A stretch of 48,091 bases of DNA from Zopfochytrium polystomum (lineage: Eukaryota; Chytridiomycota; Chytridiomycetes; Chytridiales; Chytridiaceae), in the NCBI GenBank assembly GCA_025765615.1, contig JAIVFJ010000398.1:1-48091 (forward strand). Direction: 5' to 3'. The translations under genes were made by a program, and so were the position numbers. Shown one piece after another: positions 9,680 through 20,473 of the stretch (position 1 is the stretch's first letter; each line of letters opens with the position of its first letter). The notes below the pieces were generated by a model. The model searched no databases and was not told the origin of the DNA. It saw only the letters and a program-made list of their open reading frames with translations.

Positions 9680-11847
9680 AGCTTGAATTGCTTTGTGGTG
9701 GGAGGGAGCTAAAGTGATAGTGGCCGAGACCGGAAGCCGCGCGCGAACGCGGAGTCCCGCGAAAGAAGTAACAAACAAAAAAAGACTATTTAATAATTCT
9801 GTCGAAGGGTCCGTGGGCGTTTTGAAAGGTGGGTATGTTGCGCGACGACAAGACTGAATCTTCCATCTCCGGGACGCGCGATCAGGTCAGTAATCTTCAG
9901 TTGGTCGCGCAAAAGAGGATTTTTCAATACAACAATAGCGATCAGCGAGCATCTGGAAGCAAAAAATTATTCTTACGAACTTGAGCGCGTCATGTTTTTG
10001 GGGTCCAGACTGCACTCCCAACTGGATTTGTAAACTCACACGTGCTCAGACCATCCTATGGCTTTTCATTGGGCGGCAGCTCGAGACGCTAGGAGCGTAC
10101 AAACCGCGTGAAGGCCAGTGGAAGCGCCCAAGCAAACGCAACTCCCAAGAAGTCAGTTGCGCGCCGCATCCTGTTCGAAGCTCTTGCCTACATTCAAAAC
10201 GGAGTCAGCCGTGGCGGTTGCAGCAGAGCGGGGGCAGGCCACCAGCTCAACGGATCGGAGGCTCGGTGCCAGCGCCAGCACTCGCTGCATCGTCGCCCGT
10301 CGTTCCTCAGTCACCCTGTGAGTTGCGCTTTTTTCTTCTTTTTTCTTTTGGTCATTCAATTTGGAATAGAATGCGATCGGGGGACCGCACTTACGTTCCT
10401 GCTCCCCCCACTTCCTCGTCGCATAGGACACTCATTCTTGAGGAGTACCCTGAGCAGAACCAATAGTTTTTGGAGGAAAACGATATTTCTGTTTTCCAGT
10501 TTGGCATTGCGTTAGTGCTCGATATTCAATGCGATAGGACGAGAAACACAACAACCATGGCGTCAATAGGAATCCTTTGCGGATTTATCCGAAGAAACGA
10601 TATGCGCCGCCCTCACTGTGGTCATGGACAGGCGGAATCATCCACGTAACTGGAGTCTGCGTTTTCTCTTCGTGTGATTTCAAGAGGCTGATGGGCTTCA
10701 ACAAGGGCAAGGTAACGGCGCAATTGCTGGATCCTCCCATCTCGATTGAAGGAGCTGACCATGTCAAATTTGCAGTCTCCTCCACTCCGCGCCCCTCCTC
10801 GACCCTCAACCCGCAGCACCGCACAGGCTGGCTGCCTCCGCAAGCTCCAAACGTCCATCTTTAACAAGTACCCCGCCGGTTCTCGCACGTCATGGACCAG
10901 CAGTTCATCGAACTCTTTGACGTGAGCGACCCGCGCTGGCTCCCCGCGTGGCCTGAGATCGCAGACTCGCCCTGCAAGGCCACGCTCCGGGGGCAGGCGG
11001 GACGATGTCAGGGGGAGCCGCGTTGTCGTGGTCATCGGGTTGCAATGATTGCGATGGGAGACCGTTTAAACGGTTGGCACGGGGAGGTCTGGCGCGTGGA
11101 AAGAACGATTGCTCTGGGAAGTGGGACACTGTAGAACAGATTGCAATTTATCGCAGGGCTCAGAGTTGAAGCAAGCAACACCAAAGCGAGAGGAAATTGG
11201 AGGGACATGATGGGTTGGAGGTCCGAGGCGAAAGGGCTCTGCAGTTCCCGCACGGCGGCAGACCGCTCGAAGTTCAGCGAGGGCAAATGAAAACGATTGC
11301 AAAAGAGAAGAGATCGTAAGAGGAGAGAAGGAAAACCTCATGAGGAAAATGATAAAACAGGCCTGTAAGCCCCGCGATTGCCCGTCGTCTTCACAGTCGG
11401 CGGGCTGGTACGGCCCCCCTGACTCGGCTCGGACACCCTAGCGGGGCTAAGCAAAAAAAAGCGTCTTTCTTCTGATCGCATGTACGACGACCACGACAGG
11501 CCATCGGCCCCTCGTTTAAGGGGCCTCTTCTCCCGATCGGGCGCTTTTGAACGTCAGTTTCTTCGATAGGTCTGACAAGTCGCTGTTGGGGATGTATATA
11601 TAGTGGGGGATTGGTGTGACAAGGAAGGATCGGATCGGAGGTTTTTTGTTGGGGGGCGGACAATCGGATTCGACGCGTGTCCGGAAAAGAAGGACCCTTT
11701 ATTGATTTGACTGAAAGCAAGCAACGACTGACTCCCCAAAGACACCCACCCTACCACTGTTGGTCGAGCACTGCCGCCGCTCTCCAATAAACAAGGGAAC
11801 AAAAAAAGGAGGAACGGAAGAAGTACAAAGCCGAATCGATGAAGGCG
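9680..11847. other. Gene-poor region with one gene relic
   Basis: I find no intact gene here. A possible broken gene is annotated at 10640-11010. The rest has only short frames. An inverted repeat (7-bp stem, 6-base loop) at 11506-11525 may be chance. Confidence 0.4.
10640..11010 (+). pseudogene. Frame-broken gene relic, family unknown
   Basis: A coding-like stretch ends in FKRLMGFNKGK at 10711. It is followed by a plausible 64-nt intron (10712-10775; GTAACG donor, GAGCTGACC branch point, TTTGCAG acceptor). The next exon reads in phase to LQTSIFNKYPAG, then continues only in another frame as RFSHVMDQQFIELFD. Strong C/G-ending codons in each segment suggest a real protein with a frameshift near 10880. 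I cannot name the family. It may be a decaying gene, or part of a gene whose other exons I cannot see. Confidence 0.3.
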
Positions 11848-12168
11848 CTACCACCGCTGTCGAGTCACTCTGCCCCCCGACTTCTTCGCCGGAGGCGGCG
11901 GCGGGGGCGACGCATCCTCGGCGGGGGGCGGGGCGGCCGCGTCCGGCAGCGGGATGGGCGGGGGCGTCGCGCCGTCTGCGGGCGGTGGCGCCGGCGGCGG
12001 CGGCGGCGGGAGAGACGGCGGAGGTGCGGCGGGAGGCGGTGCGTGCTTTTGTGGCGGCGGGTGTGTCGTGCCTTCGGTGGCTGGCGCCGGGATGGCAGTG
12101 GTGGCGGCGTGGGGAAGGAGGACGGCGGCAGTGAGGAGGAGGAGCAGGGAGCCGACTGAGGCTTTCAT
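11848..12168 (-). CDS. Small secreted proline-rich protein
   Basis: This is an ATG-started frame of 106 residues. The first 25 form a classic signal peptide: MKAS, a hydrophobic LLLLLTAAVLL core, then an Ala/Thr-rich cleavage region. The mature part is mostly proline and alanine (runs of P with A, T and S) and ends in a short basic tail. It has no cysteines. This composition fits a cell-wall or extracellular structural protein, with proline runs likely to be extended and perhaps O-glycosylated. A TATA motif lies about 95 bp upstream (12263-12268), and the leader contains a long A-tract. A further 3' exon cannot be excluded. Function is inferred from composition only. Confidence 0.5.
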   Translation of the reverse strand: MKASVGSLLLLLTAAVLLPHAATTAIPAPATEGTTHPPPQKHAPPPAAPPPSLPPPPPPAPPPADGATPPPIPLPDAAAPPPAEDASPPPPPPAKKSGGRVTRQRW

Positions 12169-12262
12169 GACGAGGGGGAAGGGTTTTTTTTTTTTTTTTT
12201 TTTTTTTTGGAAAAGAGTCGTTCGACTTCTTGAAGAGGTTCGCTGTTTGGGTTGTTTGTTGG

Positions 12263-12268
12263 TTTATA
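12263..12268 (-). promoter_or_regulatory. TATA-box-like site for the proline-rich gene
   Basis: TATAAA reads on the minus strand about 95 bp before the start codon at 12168, a plausible core promoter position. Confidence 0.4.
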
Positions 12269-12402
12269 TCCCTTGCGAAGTGGGTGAGATGACGAGGAAG
12301 TTTCGGTGGTGGCCTCGCTTTTATCTGCTAGTGGGTGGAGCTGGTGGCACGGGTTAATTAAGGTTGAGTGATCGTGTTGATGGGAGATGATTAGCTCTGA
12401 TC

Positions 12403-13410
12403 ACCCTCCTCCACCAGAACGAACAAAGATTAATAAAGTTAAAAGCGACGCAGATGCGGCCGTTCGCCATCGCGCGGACGTAGGTCTGGAGCTTCTCCGA
12501 GACGCCGTTCTACGGGGGCGGCGAGCCGGCCTGGCGCACACTGGATCGGCGACCGGTTTGACCGCGAGCACTGCTGCAACGTGGACCACACGGTGAAGGC
12601 GACGACGCGGAAGAGGAGGAAGGGGCAGGCGAAGAGGGATCCGAACGAGAAGCGCGGCGACGACGGCGACGCGAAGGGGAAGGACAAGGGCGTTTCCCGC
12701 GTTGCGCCACCGCCCGAAGATGAGGACGCCGCGGCGAACGCGAACGTCGATGAGGTCGAGGTCGAGGTCGAGGTCGTCGTTGTCGAAGAGGACCAGGACG
12801 GCGACGCCGCCGACCCAGTGACCTCGCCCGCTCCCGCAAGCGGCGACGCTGTGCAGCGGCGGCACCGGCGTGTCAAATGGCGTTGCGAACTGTTTCCAAC
12901 ATGATCAGGATTCATGGGTTGTCGCTTCCCTTTCTGTCTTCTCCGAGCCGTTTCAAAATGTGTTGGAAACTTCTTGTGCGCAGTCAAGACGCCCGTTGCT
13001 TTTACAGAAACGAGGTGCTGAGCCGAAGGCAGCAAAGTTCTACGCTCACGCCAGCTTCAGGTACACGGCGGACGAGGCAACGGGCCCACTTCTCAACAAG
13101 GACGGCCAGGACCGTCGGGAAGCCCGAAATACCCCTGTCTTGGAACCGAAAAAGGACGCTAGTGAAGGCACAAAGTAACTCGTAAAACTTGCCCCACAGA
13201 TCCTGGCACATTAGCGTGGTCGTCGACAACGCGTTGTAGGTGCCGCTGGTGTCCAGCGGGAATCCGTACTCCTCGCACGCCCACAGCGGGTAGCGGTTGG
13301 AATAAGAGCGGATGTTGCTGTGCAGGACGTCGCGCGTGATACCGTTGTACCGCGGCCCGAGCAGAGGGTGCAGCTTTGGCCAGGTAGTGGGAAGCGCATG
13401 ATATAATAAC
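12403..13410 (-). pseudogene. Frame-broken relic of a membrane-protein-like gene
   Basis: On the minus strand, protein-like sequence runs through several frames. A globular part near 13390-13090 contains LHSNIRSYSNRYPLWACEEY and DTSGTYNALSTTTLMCQDLW. A hydrophobic part near 12780-12560 changes frame close to 12680, judged by where C-ending codons lie, and contains LFACPFLLFRVVAFTVW. A last piece near 12509-12440 reads NGVSEKLQTYVRAMANGRIC after an in-frame stop. Plausible splice sites exist (GTGAGC after VRRVPEAG; AAACAG before FATPF) but do not explain every frame change. I read it as a decayed gene for a membrane-associated protein of unknown family. An intact gene with unusual introns is the alternative. 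Confidence 0.35.
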
Positions 13411-13567
13411 CAACGCCTTTACTGTAATCGTCCGATATGGACAAAATTAGCAGGCGCCTGCTTATCATCCAAATCGAGATGTGTTGCGGCCAAGACAATC
13501 GAGTGGAAGGAAATCGAACGAGTTTTTGTTTGCACTATGCATTGATTGGAGAGACATTGGGGCTGGA

Positions 13568-13568
13568 C

Positions 13569-13614
<46 letters not shown>

Positions 13615-13646
13615 GAGCGAGAGGAGAGAGAGAGAGAGAGAGAGAG

Positions 13647-13697
<51 letters not shown>

Positions 13698-13752
13698 GAG
13701 AGAGAGAGAAGAGCGAGAGAGAGAGAGAGAGAGCGAGAGAGATAGAGAGAGA
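13568..13752. repeat. (GA)n microsatellite, about 185 bp
   Basis: This is a nearly continuous GA repeat with scattered interruptions (GCGA, GACGA). On the complement it is a CT tract. It is the longest simple repeat in the window and yields spurious Arg/Glu and Ser/Leu frames. Confidence 0.95.
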
Positions 13753-14124
13753 ATGAAGCGACCGAGCCACAAAAACTCGCCAACACGCGTGCAAGGGCTG
13801 GTGGCAATAATCTTTGCTTCCTTCTTCCCTCTTTTTGGGCAACCGGAGATGTCACACGCGACTCTGAATTGGATCCCGAACAGTCGGATTTCCACTAAGG
13901 AATCGAAAGTGCACGTGCGCGCTCCAAAAAGAAAACAATCAGATGAAAAAATGAAGAAAAAAAAAAAAGTTCATTTCGCGCCTGTCTTGCCGCACTTATC
14001 AGGTGGCTGGCAGTGGCACCCCCCCCCTTCCCTCCCCTGGGAGACTGAGGGAGAGAGGCGCGCCAAGCGACAGACACCGAGACAGCGTGGGATTTTTGAG
14101 TTGGAACTACTCAATGCAACATGG

Positions 14125-14130
14125 TATAAA
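14125..14130 (+). promoter_or_regulatory. TATA box
   Basis: TATAAA lies 159 bp upstream of the start of the cysteine-rich secreted protein. The transcript leader would then contain the CA and CT repeats that follow, and a short upstream ATG at 14133. Confidence 0.4.
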
Positions 14131-14162
14131 ACCATGGCTCAGGACGGCACAACCCCATCACG

Positions 14163-14238
14163 CATACAAACACACTCGCACACACTCGCACACACACACA
14201 AACACACACCTCTCTCTCACTCTTACACCCCCCAAAAA

Positions 14239-14285
<47 letters not shown>
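14163..14285. repeat. CA-rich then (CT)n microsatellite in 5' leader
   Basis: A CA-rich stretch (about 14163-14213) is followed by about 23 CT units (14239-14285) ending 3 bases before the start codon at 14289. A pure pyrimidine tract right at a start codon is unusual and may affect expression. Confidence 0.9.
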
Positions 14286-14288
<3 letters not shown>

Positions 14289-14638
14289 ATGGCCAACAAG
14301 ATCGTTCTCCTCATCGCCGCCATGCTGGTCGCCTTCACCGCCACCGCCGCTTCGACGGACGCCTTGGTCACCCCTGGTAAGTTCACGGCTGCGGCTGAGC
14401 CTGGCCCCGGCCCCCAACCAGGCCGACACGCTTTGCAAAACTCGCACCCAGTTGCCACCTACTATTCTCCATGGTTCCTCGCACCCCTGAAAAGATCCGT
14501 GCATCTTCCCCCTCCCCTCGTCAACCGATTCTTTGCTAACGACTTGACCAAAATTCAGCCCGCAAATGTTGCTGCGAGCCCATCGACAATTCGAGCAAGT
14601 GCGGTGGCTTCTCGAGCGCCTGCTGCGACCTTTGGTAA
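14289..14638 (+). CDS. Very small secreted cysteine-rich protein
   Basis: Exon 1 (14289-14376) encodes a signal peptide (MANKIVLLIAAMLVAF followed by Ala/Thr). A 182-nt intron follows (14377-14558) with a GTAAGT donor, a perfect TGCTAAC branch point and a TTCAG acceptor. Exon 2 gives a mature part with six cysteines (KCCCEP, then KCGG, then ACCDLW) and stops at TAA 14636-14638, for 55 residues in all. The stop overlaps a good donor (GGTAAGG at 14634-14640), so some transcripts may splice on. Exon-like cysteine-bearing segments with CAG acceptors occur near 15196-15230 and 15321-15360. The composition fits a small secreted, disulfide-bonded fungal protein; its role is unknown. Confidence 0.55.
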
Positions 14639-15770
14639 GGCCGCAATCCTGTCCTCTTCTCTATTCACTCACATGAATTCTGCAGAAACGAGCATGGAGA
14701 ACGCACAGCCTTTCTTTGTCGGTCCTCCTCCTCCTTTCTTCCCCCCAAAGTCTTTTACTTGTTTTTCACCTGCCCGCCACCCTCCTACCTTCGGTCCAAC
14801 CAAAAAAGGGCAGTGTCCCATTCCTGCAACACCTGTTAGTCTTGGGCGTTGGAGTGGCTCACATGCCCATAATCTACGAAAAGGCGAAAGGGCTTTTTAA
14901 TTCTGATGTTTCTCCGCAAAAGTAGCTATCCTCCCCACCGAATCCTCATGAATGAAGCAGAAAAGAAAAGTTAGTCGCGCATTCCTCTTTCGCTCGTTGA
15001 AATTATTCAAGAACGCAGCACATGTTGCTGCGCTTGTTGATTTGCAATGCTTATTGGGAAACGTGGAGCGTCCTTGGCCACGCGCAAAGTATCACAAGGG
15101 CGTCCGCAGGTGCGGGCCAGACTCGAAAGAGCAATGTTTGGGTTGAGGCGGATGGGGTTGGAAAATGATGAATGAGTTGTGGCTTAATCTTGCAGTGGCT
15201 TTCGCCACCGCTTTATCATTTGCTGTGATGGTACGACTGTCGGAGTGAGAAGAAACAAAAAGTAACAAACAGAATGTGAACTGGTGCGAAAATGGTGTTG
15301 AAAATGATTATGACATTGCAGCCGAAGCATGCGAATCCAGCGGTGGCTTTGCCCCCGCCAGAGGAAGAGTCAGGTCTCACAATGGATCAAAACAAATTTG
15401 GGGTGGCAAAAAAAAAAAAAAAGGCGTGGATGCCATAAGGGGTACCATCGCCCAAGTCGTGAACGCTAAAAAACGAAACCTTTTGATCCGCGCATGAAGA
15501 GGTTGTACTACCAAAATACATGGCAGAGCTACTTCTGGGCGTCCTGACGGCCCCACCGGACCACGGCAAGACGGGCATACCCGATGCTGGTTGTCGTCTT
15601 TCTCGAGACGTGGGCCGTCTTTTTCCGCACACGAGCCTCGGGATGGTAGAAGAAGAGAGTAAAACCCTTAAAGCGTTGTTTTTGTCTTGATTCCCATTCG
15701 CAGACCGAGCCCCACTCCAACCTCCAGCCAAATCTTATCCTCGAACAAACATCCCTCCACACAAGCCCCT
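14639..15770. other. Possible extra exons or intergenic DNA
   Basis: Nothing certain is present. Two short segments after strong CAG acceptors (at about 15195 and 15320) encode cysteine-bearing peptides that could extend the small secreted protein. An A-tract lies at 15409-15422. The 3' end of the minus-strand kinase transcript probably enters from the right. Confidence 0.35.
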
Positions 15771-16950
15771 CTACTTCTTCTTCTTGCCTCCCGCAGCGCC
15801 TTGATTCTTGCGACACGAGGCCGAGCGGCGGTATAGCCCGCCAGAATCCGAGGCGCGGAACTTGAAGCCCATGATGGCACACGCTGTCTGGATTGTCTCC
15901 CTGTCGCCCTGGCGCCGGCTCTTTCGCTCGTCTTTGGTCGTTTCGCTCTTTTTCTTGGCTGCCGCCGAGTGAAAGGTGGTTAACATGAACGAGGAACAGG
16001 GGATATATCTGCCAATGCGCTTTTCTCACCGTTTCCCCAATCGACTAATCGATACTTTGGTTTACCCTAGGAGCGAATCGTTTTTGGGCACGTTAGAAGG
16101 ACATCACTGCTTCCGATGGCAATTCTCTCCGACAACCAAGGAAAGAACTGAAGAAAGAACATTCCAACCCCAGAGGGAAAAGTCAAAGAAACTTCCCGCT
16201 TCCTCAACTTACCAAGACATTCTCCGAAACGCGAATGTTCTCGTGACGAACATCGCGGTGCATGTACCCCACTTTCTTTTGCTGCGCTTCCACCTGCTTT
16301 ATGATGTCGGCGCTGTTTGGCTTCGATCTTAACGAGCTAGGGTTCTGCCTCTTGTCTCGTAGGTAGTGCAGCAAATCTTGTTCGCCGACTTTCTTCTGGA
16401 CCATGGCGTTGTCGTCATGGGCGATGTATTGACCGGCTTTTTGGAGAGAGAAGATTGAAAGGGCTTAGTTGATGAAGGGGATGATCGAGGCAGGGTGGTG
16501 GGACGAAAAAGAGCTTGGCGCATCACGGTGGTCACTATTGCAGCATGGGCTGGTACCTTTCTTCGTTGCATCGATCTCGTTGCTGGAGAAGGAAGTTCCG
16601 GGAAGCCTCTCTTTGTAGATGGCAGCATTGCCTTTACTGTCCTTTGCATGGTACACGTGCCCGAAGCGACCAACATTGTCACCGACCTGTTGCCACATCG
16701 CATTTAACAAAAGTGAAGAAAAACGAACGTTCAATCGAGTAACTATCACAAGCAAACGAAATGTAGATGCGGAGGCAGAAAACGAACGTTTCCCACTCAC
16801 GTCGACTGTTGTACCCCCGACAGAGACAGTCTTTCCAGCATTGCTGCCCCGTGGGAACAGGACCAAGACGGCGAGAACGAGGGTGGTGAAAATGACGGCG
16901 GCGACGCGGCCGACACCACAAGCAGCAGGTCGTCGGTGGGTCTTGGGCAT
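15771..16950 (-). CDS. Secreted or membrane-anchored minimal protein-kinase-like protein
   Basis: Five exons: 16950-16801, 16686-16557, 16463-16213, 16066-16030 (37 nt) and 15958-15771, all in phase, for about 251 residues. Residues 1-39 look like a signal peptide or anchor: a basic start, a core with FTTLVLAVLVLF, then GSNA. The kinase landmarks follow: glycine loop NVGRFGHVY (55-62), the ATP-binding Lys in AAIYKER (about 75), catalytic loop MHRDVRHENI (HRD Asp about 164, Asn about 169) and, from the 37-nt exon, LVDWGNA, with DWG replacing DFG (Asp about 186). Only about 65 residues follow, so the C-lobe is very short. It ends in a Lys-rich tail. HRD-Val-Arg-x-x-Asn is a variant I associate with divergent fungal and effector-type kinases. 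An upstream in-frame ATG at 17115 would add 55 residues and make the hydrophobic stretch internal. Confidence 0.72.
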
Positions 16951-17851
16951 TGATGTGATATTTAGCAAGGAAATGCTAGCATCATCTCTCATTGCAGCAA
17001 GTGCGAAGCAGTCTTTGTCAGGTCGGATGCGGCTGAGGCGAGTTGCGATGGTGTTTGCGTATCCCGCAATTTTGCGAATCCCGCAATCAACCGCGCTTCC
17101 GCCTTTTGTCTCCATTTGGAATTTGGTGGGCCGAACCTTTTTCTGTCAGACGTGTTGTCTGTAAACGAGTTTACTCCTTCCTGCGACTGCCTCAGCTCTC
17201 CAACATTCTCCTGTTTGCTGTCCTTCCCTCCCGACCTCGGCAGACCCTATGTCGCACCCATTCCGGAACTCCGATGTTACTCTGCTGCTCCGACAACCTC
17301 CGACGGTCGTGTCGGACTGCTCGTAGCTCCACCCAGTGTAGTCCCGGCGACCTCGCTCTGGCCGCTCGCCTTCAAAACGGGTTTCTAAACGAGGCCAACA
17401 GAGAAAACATGGTGCTGGTTCTCAGCAGGTTAGAGACCGCCCCAAAGCTGATAGTGCTAGTGGAATTTGGGTTTCGGTGCTTATGTAGTGCTTCAAATAT
17501 TTCTTCCAGACGGCCCGTAAACGAAATTCAAGAAGGCGGGGAGAAATTTTTTTTTGGTTTTTTGTGTTTTTTGTTTGTGTTTTTTTTTGGTTTTTTTTTT
17601 TTTTTTTTTTTTTTCCCTCGTCGCCCAAATCCAACAATCTCCTCCTCGTTCGTTCCACGGCGAGAGCGAAATGTGCAGAAAGGAGGAAAAAACAAAGTAA
17701 GCTTGTAAAAAGCGTTGGGCAGGAGGAGAAGGTCGCGCATCATCATCACGACGAGTGGGCGGGAGGATTTTTAGATACGTTTAGGTCAAAGGCAGTGAGG
17801 TAGATAGAGACCGAGGGACACAGCGAGGAGACCAGGGCGACGGGTCAAGAA
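16951..17851. other. Divergent promoter region
   Basis: About 900 bp separate the kinase gene (minus) from malonyl-CoA decarboxylase (plus). The region has a long T-tract near 17578-17614 and no supported exon except possible N-terminal coding of the kinase up to 17115. It must hold both promoters. Confidence 0.5.
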
Positions 17852-20312
17852 ATGTCACGTCAAACAGCACGGCGGCGGCTGGGCTTGTCAACACTCTCAT
17901 CATCACGTTCTGCCATTGCTGCTACCGCCGCTACCAGCCTGCTGCCGCTCCAAAGGTCGTCTCCTCGGATCATCTTCGTCGCCGCCGTCGCCGCCGCTGC
18001 CTCTCGCCGGCGGTCCTTCTCCTCGCGCTCCGTCGACGACGACTCGCTGCTGCCGTCCCTACTCCTCCAGACCTCGCACTCCTCCTCCTCCTCCTCCTCG
18101 CACAGCCCCCCGCACCTTTCCTCCGAGATCGTCGCAGCCTATTGGGCCGCCGTCATGAAGTCCACCAAGGATCCGGACTTTGACCTCGCCCCGGCCTTTG
18201 CCCGCGTCGATCCGCTGTCCTCTTCGCCGACCGCCAGCGACGACGACTCAATCCGCGATCTGCTCGATCGCGCCACCCGCTCGACGCGCCGCTCCGCCGG
18301 CGACCTCTACCCGCAGCTCCTCGCCCGCCACTGCCTCGCCTTTTACGACGCCCTCGACCTCGACGACGGCCGCCGCAGGTTTCTGCACATCCTCGCTAGG
18401 GACTTTGGCGTCAGCCGCGATCGCGTCGTCGAGAGAGCCAAAGCCGTCGTAGCCGCTGCCGACTCTGCAAATAGCCGTGTGGACGAGACGCAATCGCCCA
18501 GGGCTGTGCTCAAGGCCGAGCATGCGTTAAGGGATGCGCTTGTGCCAGCATACCAGCAGTTTTTCGTCAACATCGGGCAGCTGCCCAATGGCGTCGCGTT
18601 CTTGCTCAAAATGCGCGCCGACGTGCTGGTAATTTGGATCGTCGTTGCTACACGATGATGGACGAGTGCTGCACTTATGGCGAGCGAGTAAATTCCTCCC
18701 CCTGATCGATTATTTTACCTCGGCTATTTACAGACGCTCCTCTCCAAACAACCCGCCTCGCCATCGGCACCGTACCTCCGGGCCATTGACGAGACGCTCA
18801 AGTCTCTTCTCCAATCACTTTTTGCGATGAGCCAACTCGACCTCGCCCGCATCACCTGGACGTCACCCGCCGCCGTACTTGAAAAGGTTTTTCGCGAAAC
18901 ACTGACAGAGTGCGTCACGGCAACCAACTGATAAGCTCCAACCCTTTTTTGTCCCGCGCTCTCCTTCTCCTAACAAGATCATCAAATACGAAGCCGTCCA
19001 CGCCATTCCCTCGTGGCAAGACCTGAAACAGCGCCTCGGCCCCGGTCGACTCTGCTACGCCTTTTTCCACCGCGAGCTGCCCACTGAGCCTCTCACGTTC
19101 ATAGAGGTTGCGCTCCTCAAAGAGATTGAGTGGAACGTCCACCGCATCATCACTGACCCTGACCCACTGGACGTGTCGAGCGAGTTCCGCGTCGCCGTGT
19201 TTTACTCGATTTCGTCGACGCAGAGGGGACTGGCTGGCGTCGATCTGGGAAACTTGTGAGCGTCGCTTTCGTGTTCTTTGCCTTTATTGTTGATTATTTG
19301 AAAAGCGTCCTTGTTGATTTGTGGTTCCTACTCACTTCGTAAATCCCACTCCAAACAACAACAAAATCAAAAATCGCAGCCTCATCAAACGTGTCGTCAA
19401 AGAAATCCAAGCACTGCACCCCACCGTCACGACGTTCTGCACCCTGTCGCCGATCCCGGGCTTCCGAGCTTGGCTCGACACGCGCCTCCGCCTTCCAAAT
19501 GGAGGCGAGACGCTTCTCCTTCCAGACGAAGCCGCGGCCTTAGTGCGGAAGGTGCCGGTATCAGAGTCACCCATCTCGGCTCTGCAGGTGAGTAACTTTT
19601 TTCTTTTGGTGTGGCATAAACAGGCTCGCTCAAAGCTTTAAATCCCCGGCTTGAATACCCCAGACCCTTCTTGCCGAAGAAGGCTGGCACGCGCGACCAG
19701 AGTCCGCAGAGTTTTTAAAGCCGATCATCACCCGTCTGTGCGCCCGGTACGTCCTTCTCGAGAAAAAGCGGTCGTTTGCGCTTGACCCCGTCGGTAAGAA
19801 TCCTCTGTTTTTGTTTTTCGCTTTCGCGAGTGGCACTCGCCCTACAATCGGCTTACGAATTGCGCGTTCCACAACCTGCTCCCTTCATCCCACCAAGCAA
19901 ACTTCCACATCCGGAACGGCGCCTGCGTGCACCGCTTAAACTGGCTCGGTGACGTGTCTGGTTCGTCCCAAGCGCTTCTCGAAAAAAAAAAAAGCGCTGC
20001 GCGTCAAACTGAACAATCAAACCTTACACACTCCCCCCTCTTTTCATCAATCAATCACCAGCCAAAGGCCTCGCCCAGTCCTACGGCCTCATGATAAACT
20101 ACGTCTACCTCCTCCCGCACATTGAGAAAAACAACCAGGCCTACCTCCTCGACGGCACCGTCCCCGTCGTCGACCCCGTCTCGTCCACCCTGCGCTGGGC
20201 GTGCGAAGCGGCGGCGGCCACCGGCGGCAGCAGTGGGGCCCGGGTCAAGCGCGTCGGCGCAGAGGAGGAGGCGAGAGGCGCTGTTGCGAGCCCTGCGGTC
20301 GGGAAGCTGTGA
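17852..20312 (+). CDS. MLYCD: Malonyl-CoA decarboxylase
   Basis: It decarboxylates malonyl-CoA to acetyl-CoA, so it opposes fatty-acid synthesis or clears malonyl-CoA in mitochondria or peroxisomes. Seven exons (17852-18628, 18734-18886, 18978-19255, 19380-19587, 19664-19793, 19898-19960, 20062-20312) join in phase to 619 residues. Introns are 76-124 nt; the sixth has a weak GTTCGT donor. The N-terminal helical domain holds RHCLAFYDALDLDDG and FFVNIGQLPNGVAFLLKMR. The GNAT-like catalytic domain holds CYAFFHRELPTEPL, TLSPIPGF (family catalytic Ser, about residue 426), NFHIRNGAC (family catalytic His) and GLAQSYGLMINYVYLL. The Arg/Ser-rich N-terminus fits a mitochondrial presequence. The C-terminus ends GKL, close to but not a classical peroxisomal SKL. 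It is longer than the human enzyme (493) because of the N-terminus and low-complexity runs. Family certainty is high. Confidence 0.93.
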
Positions 20313-20473
20313 GGGGTGGGTGGTGACCGTAGTGGTGGGCGAGTGGCTGATTGTCTTAATGAAATGTACCTTGAAAGTGTTCGGTTTTTGAGGGTTGCAT
20401 TGAGCGATGAAAACGAGCCAATGTCGTAAGTGCGTGTGCATCTATTGTCGCTTTGAGACGGAAAATTCGCAAC

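Noticed and set aside
11954..12292. Gly-rich plus-strand frame opposite the proline-rich gene
   Set aside because: The minus strand has a textbook signal peptide and a TATA motif; the Gly-rich frame is its antisense.
13535..13900. Ser/Leu- and Arg/Glu-repeat frames
   Set aside because: They are translations of the GA microsatellite.
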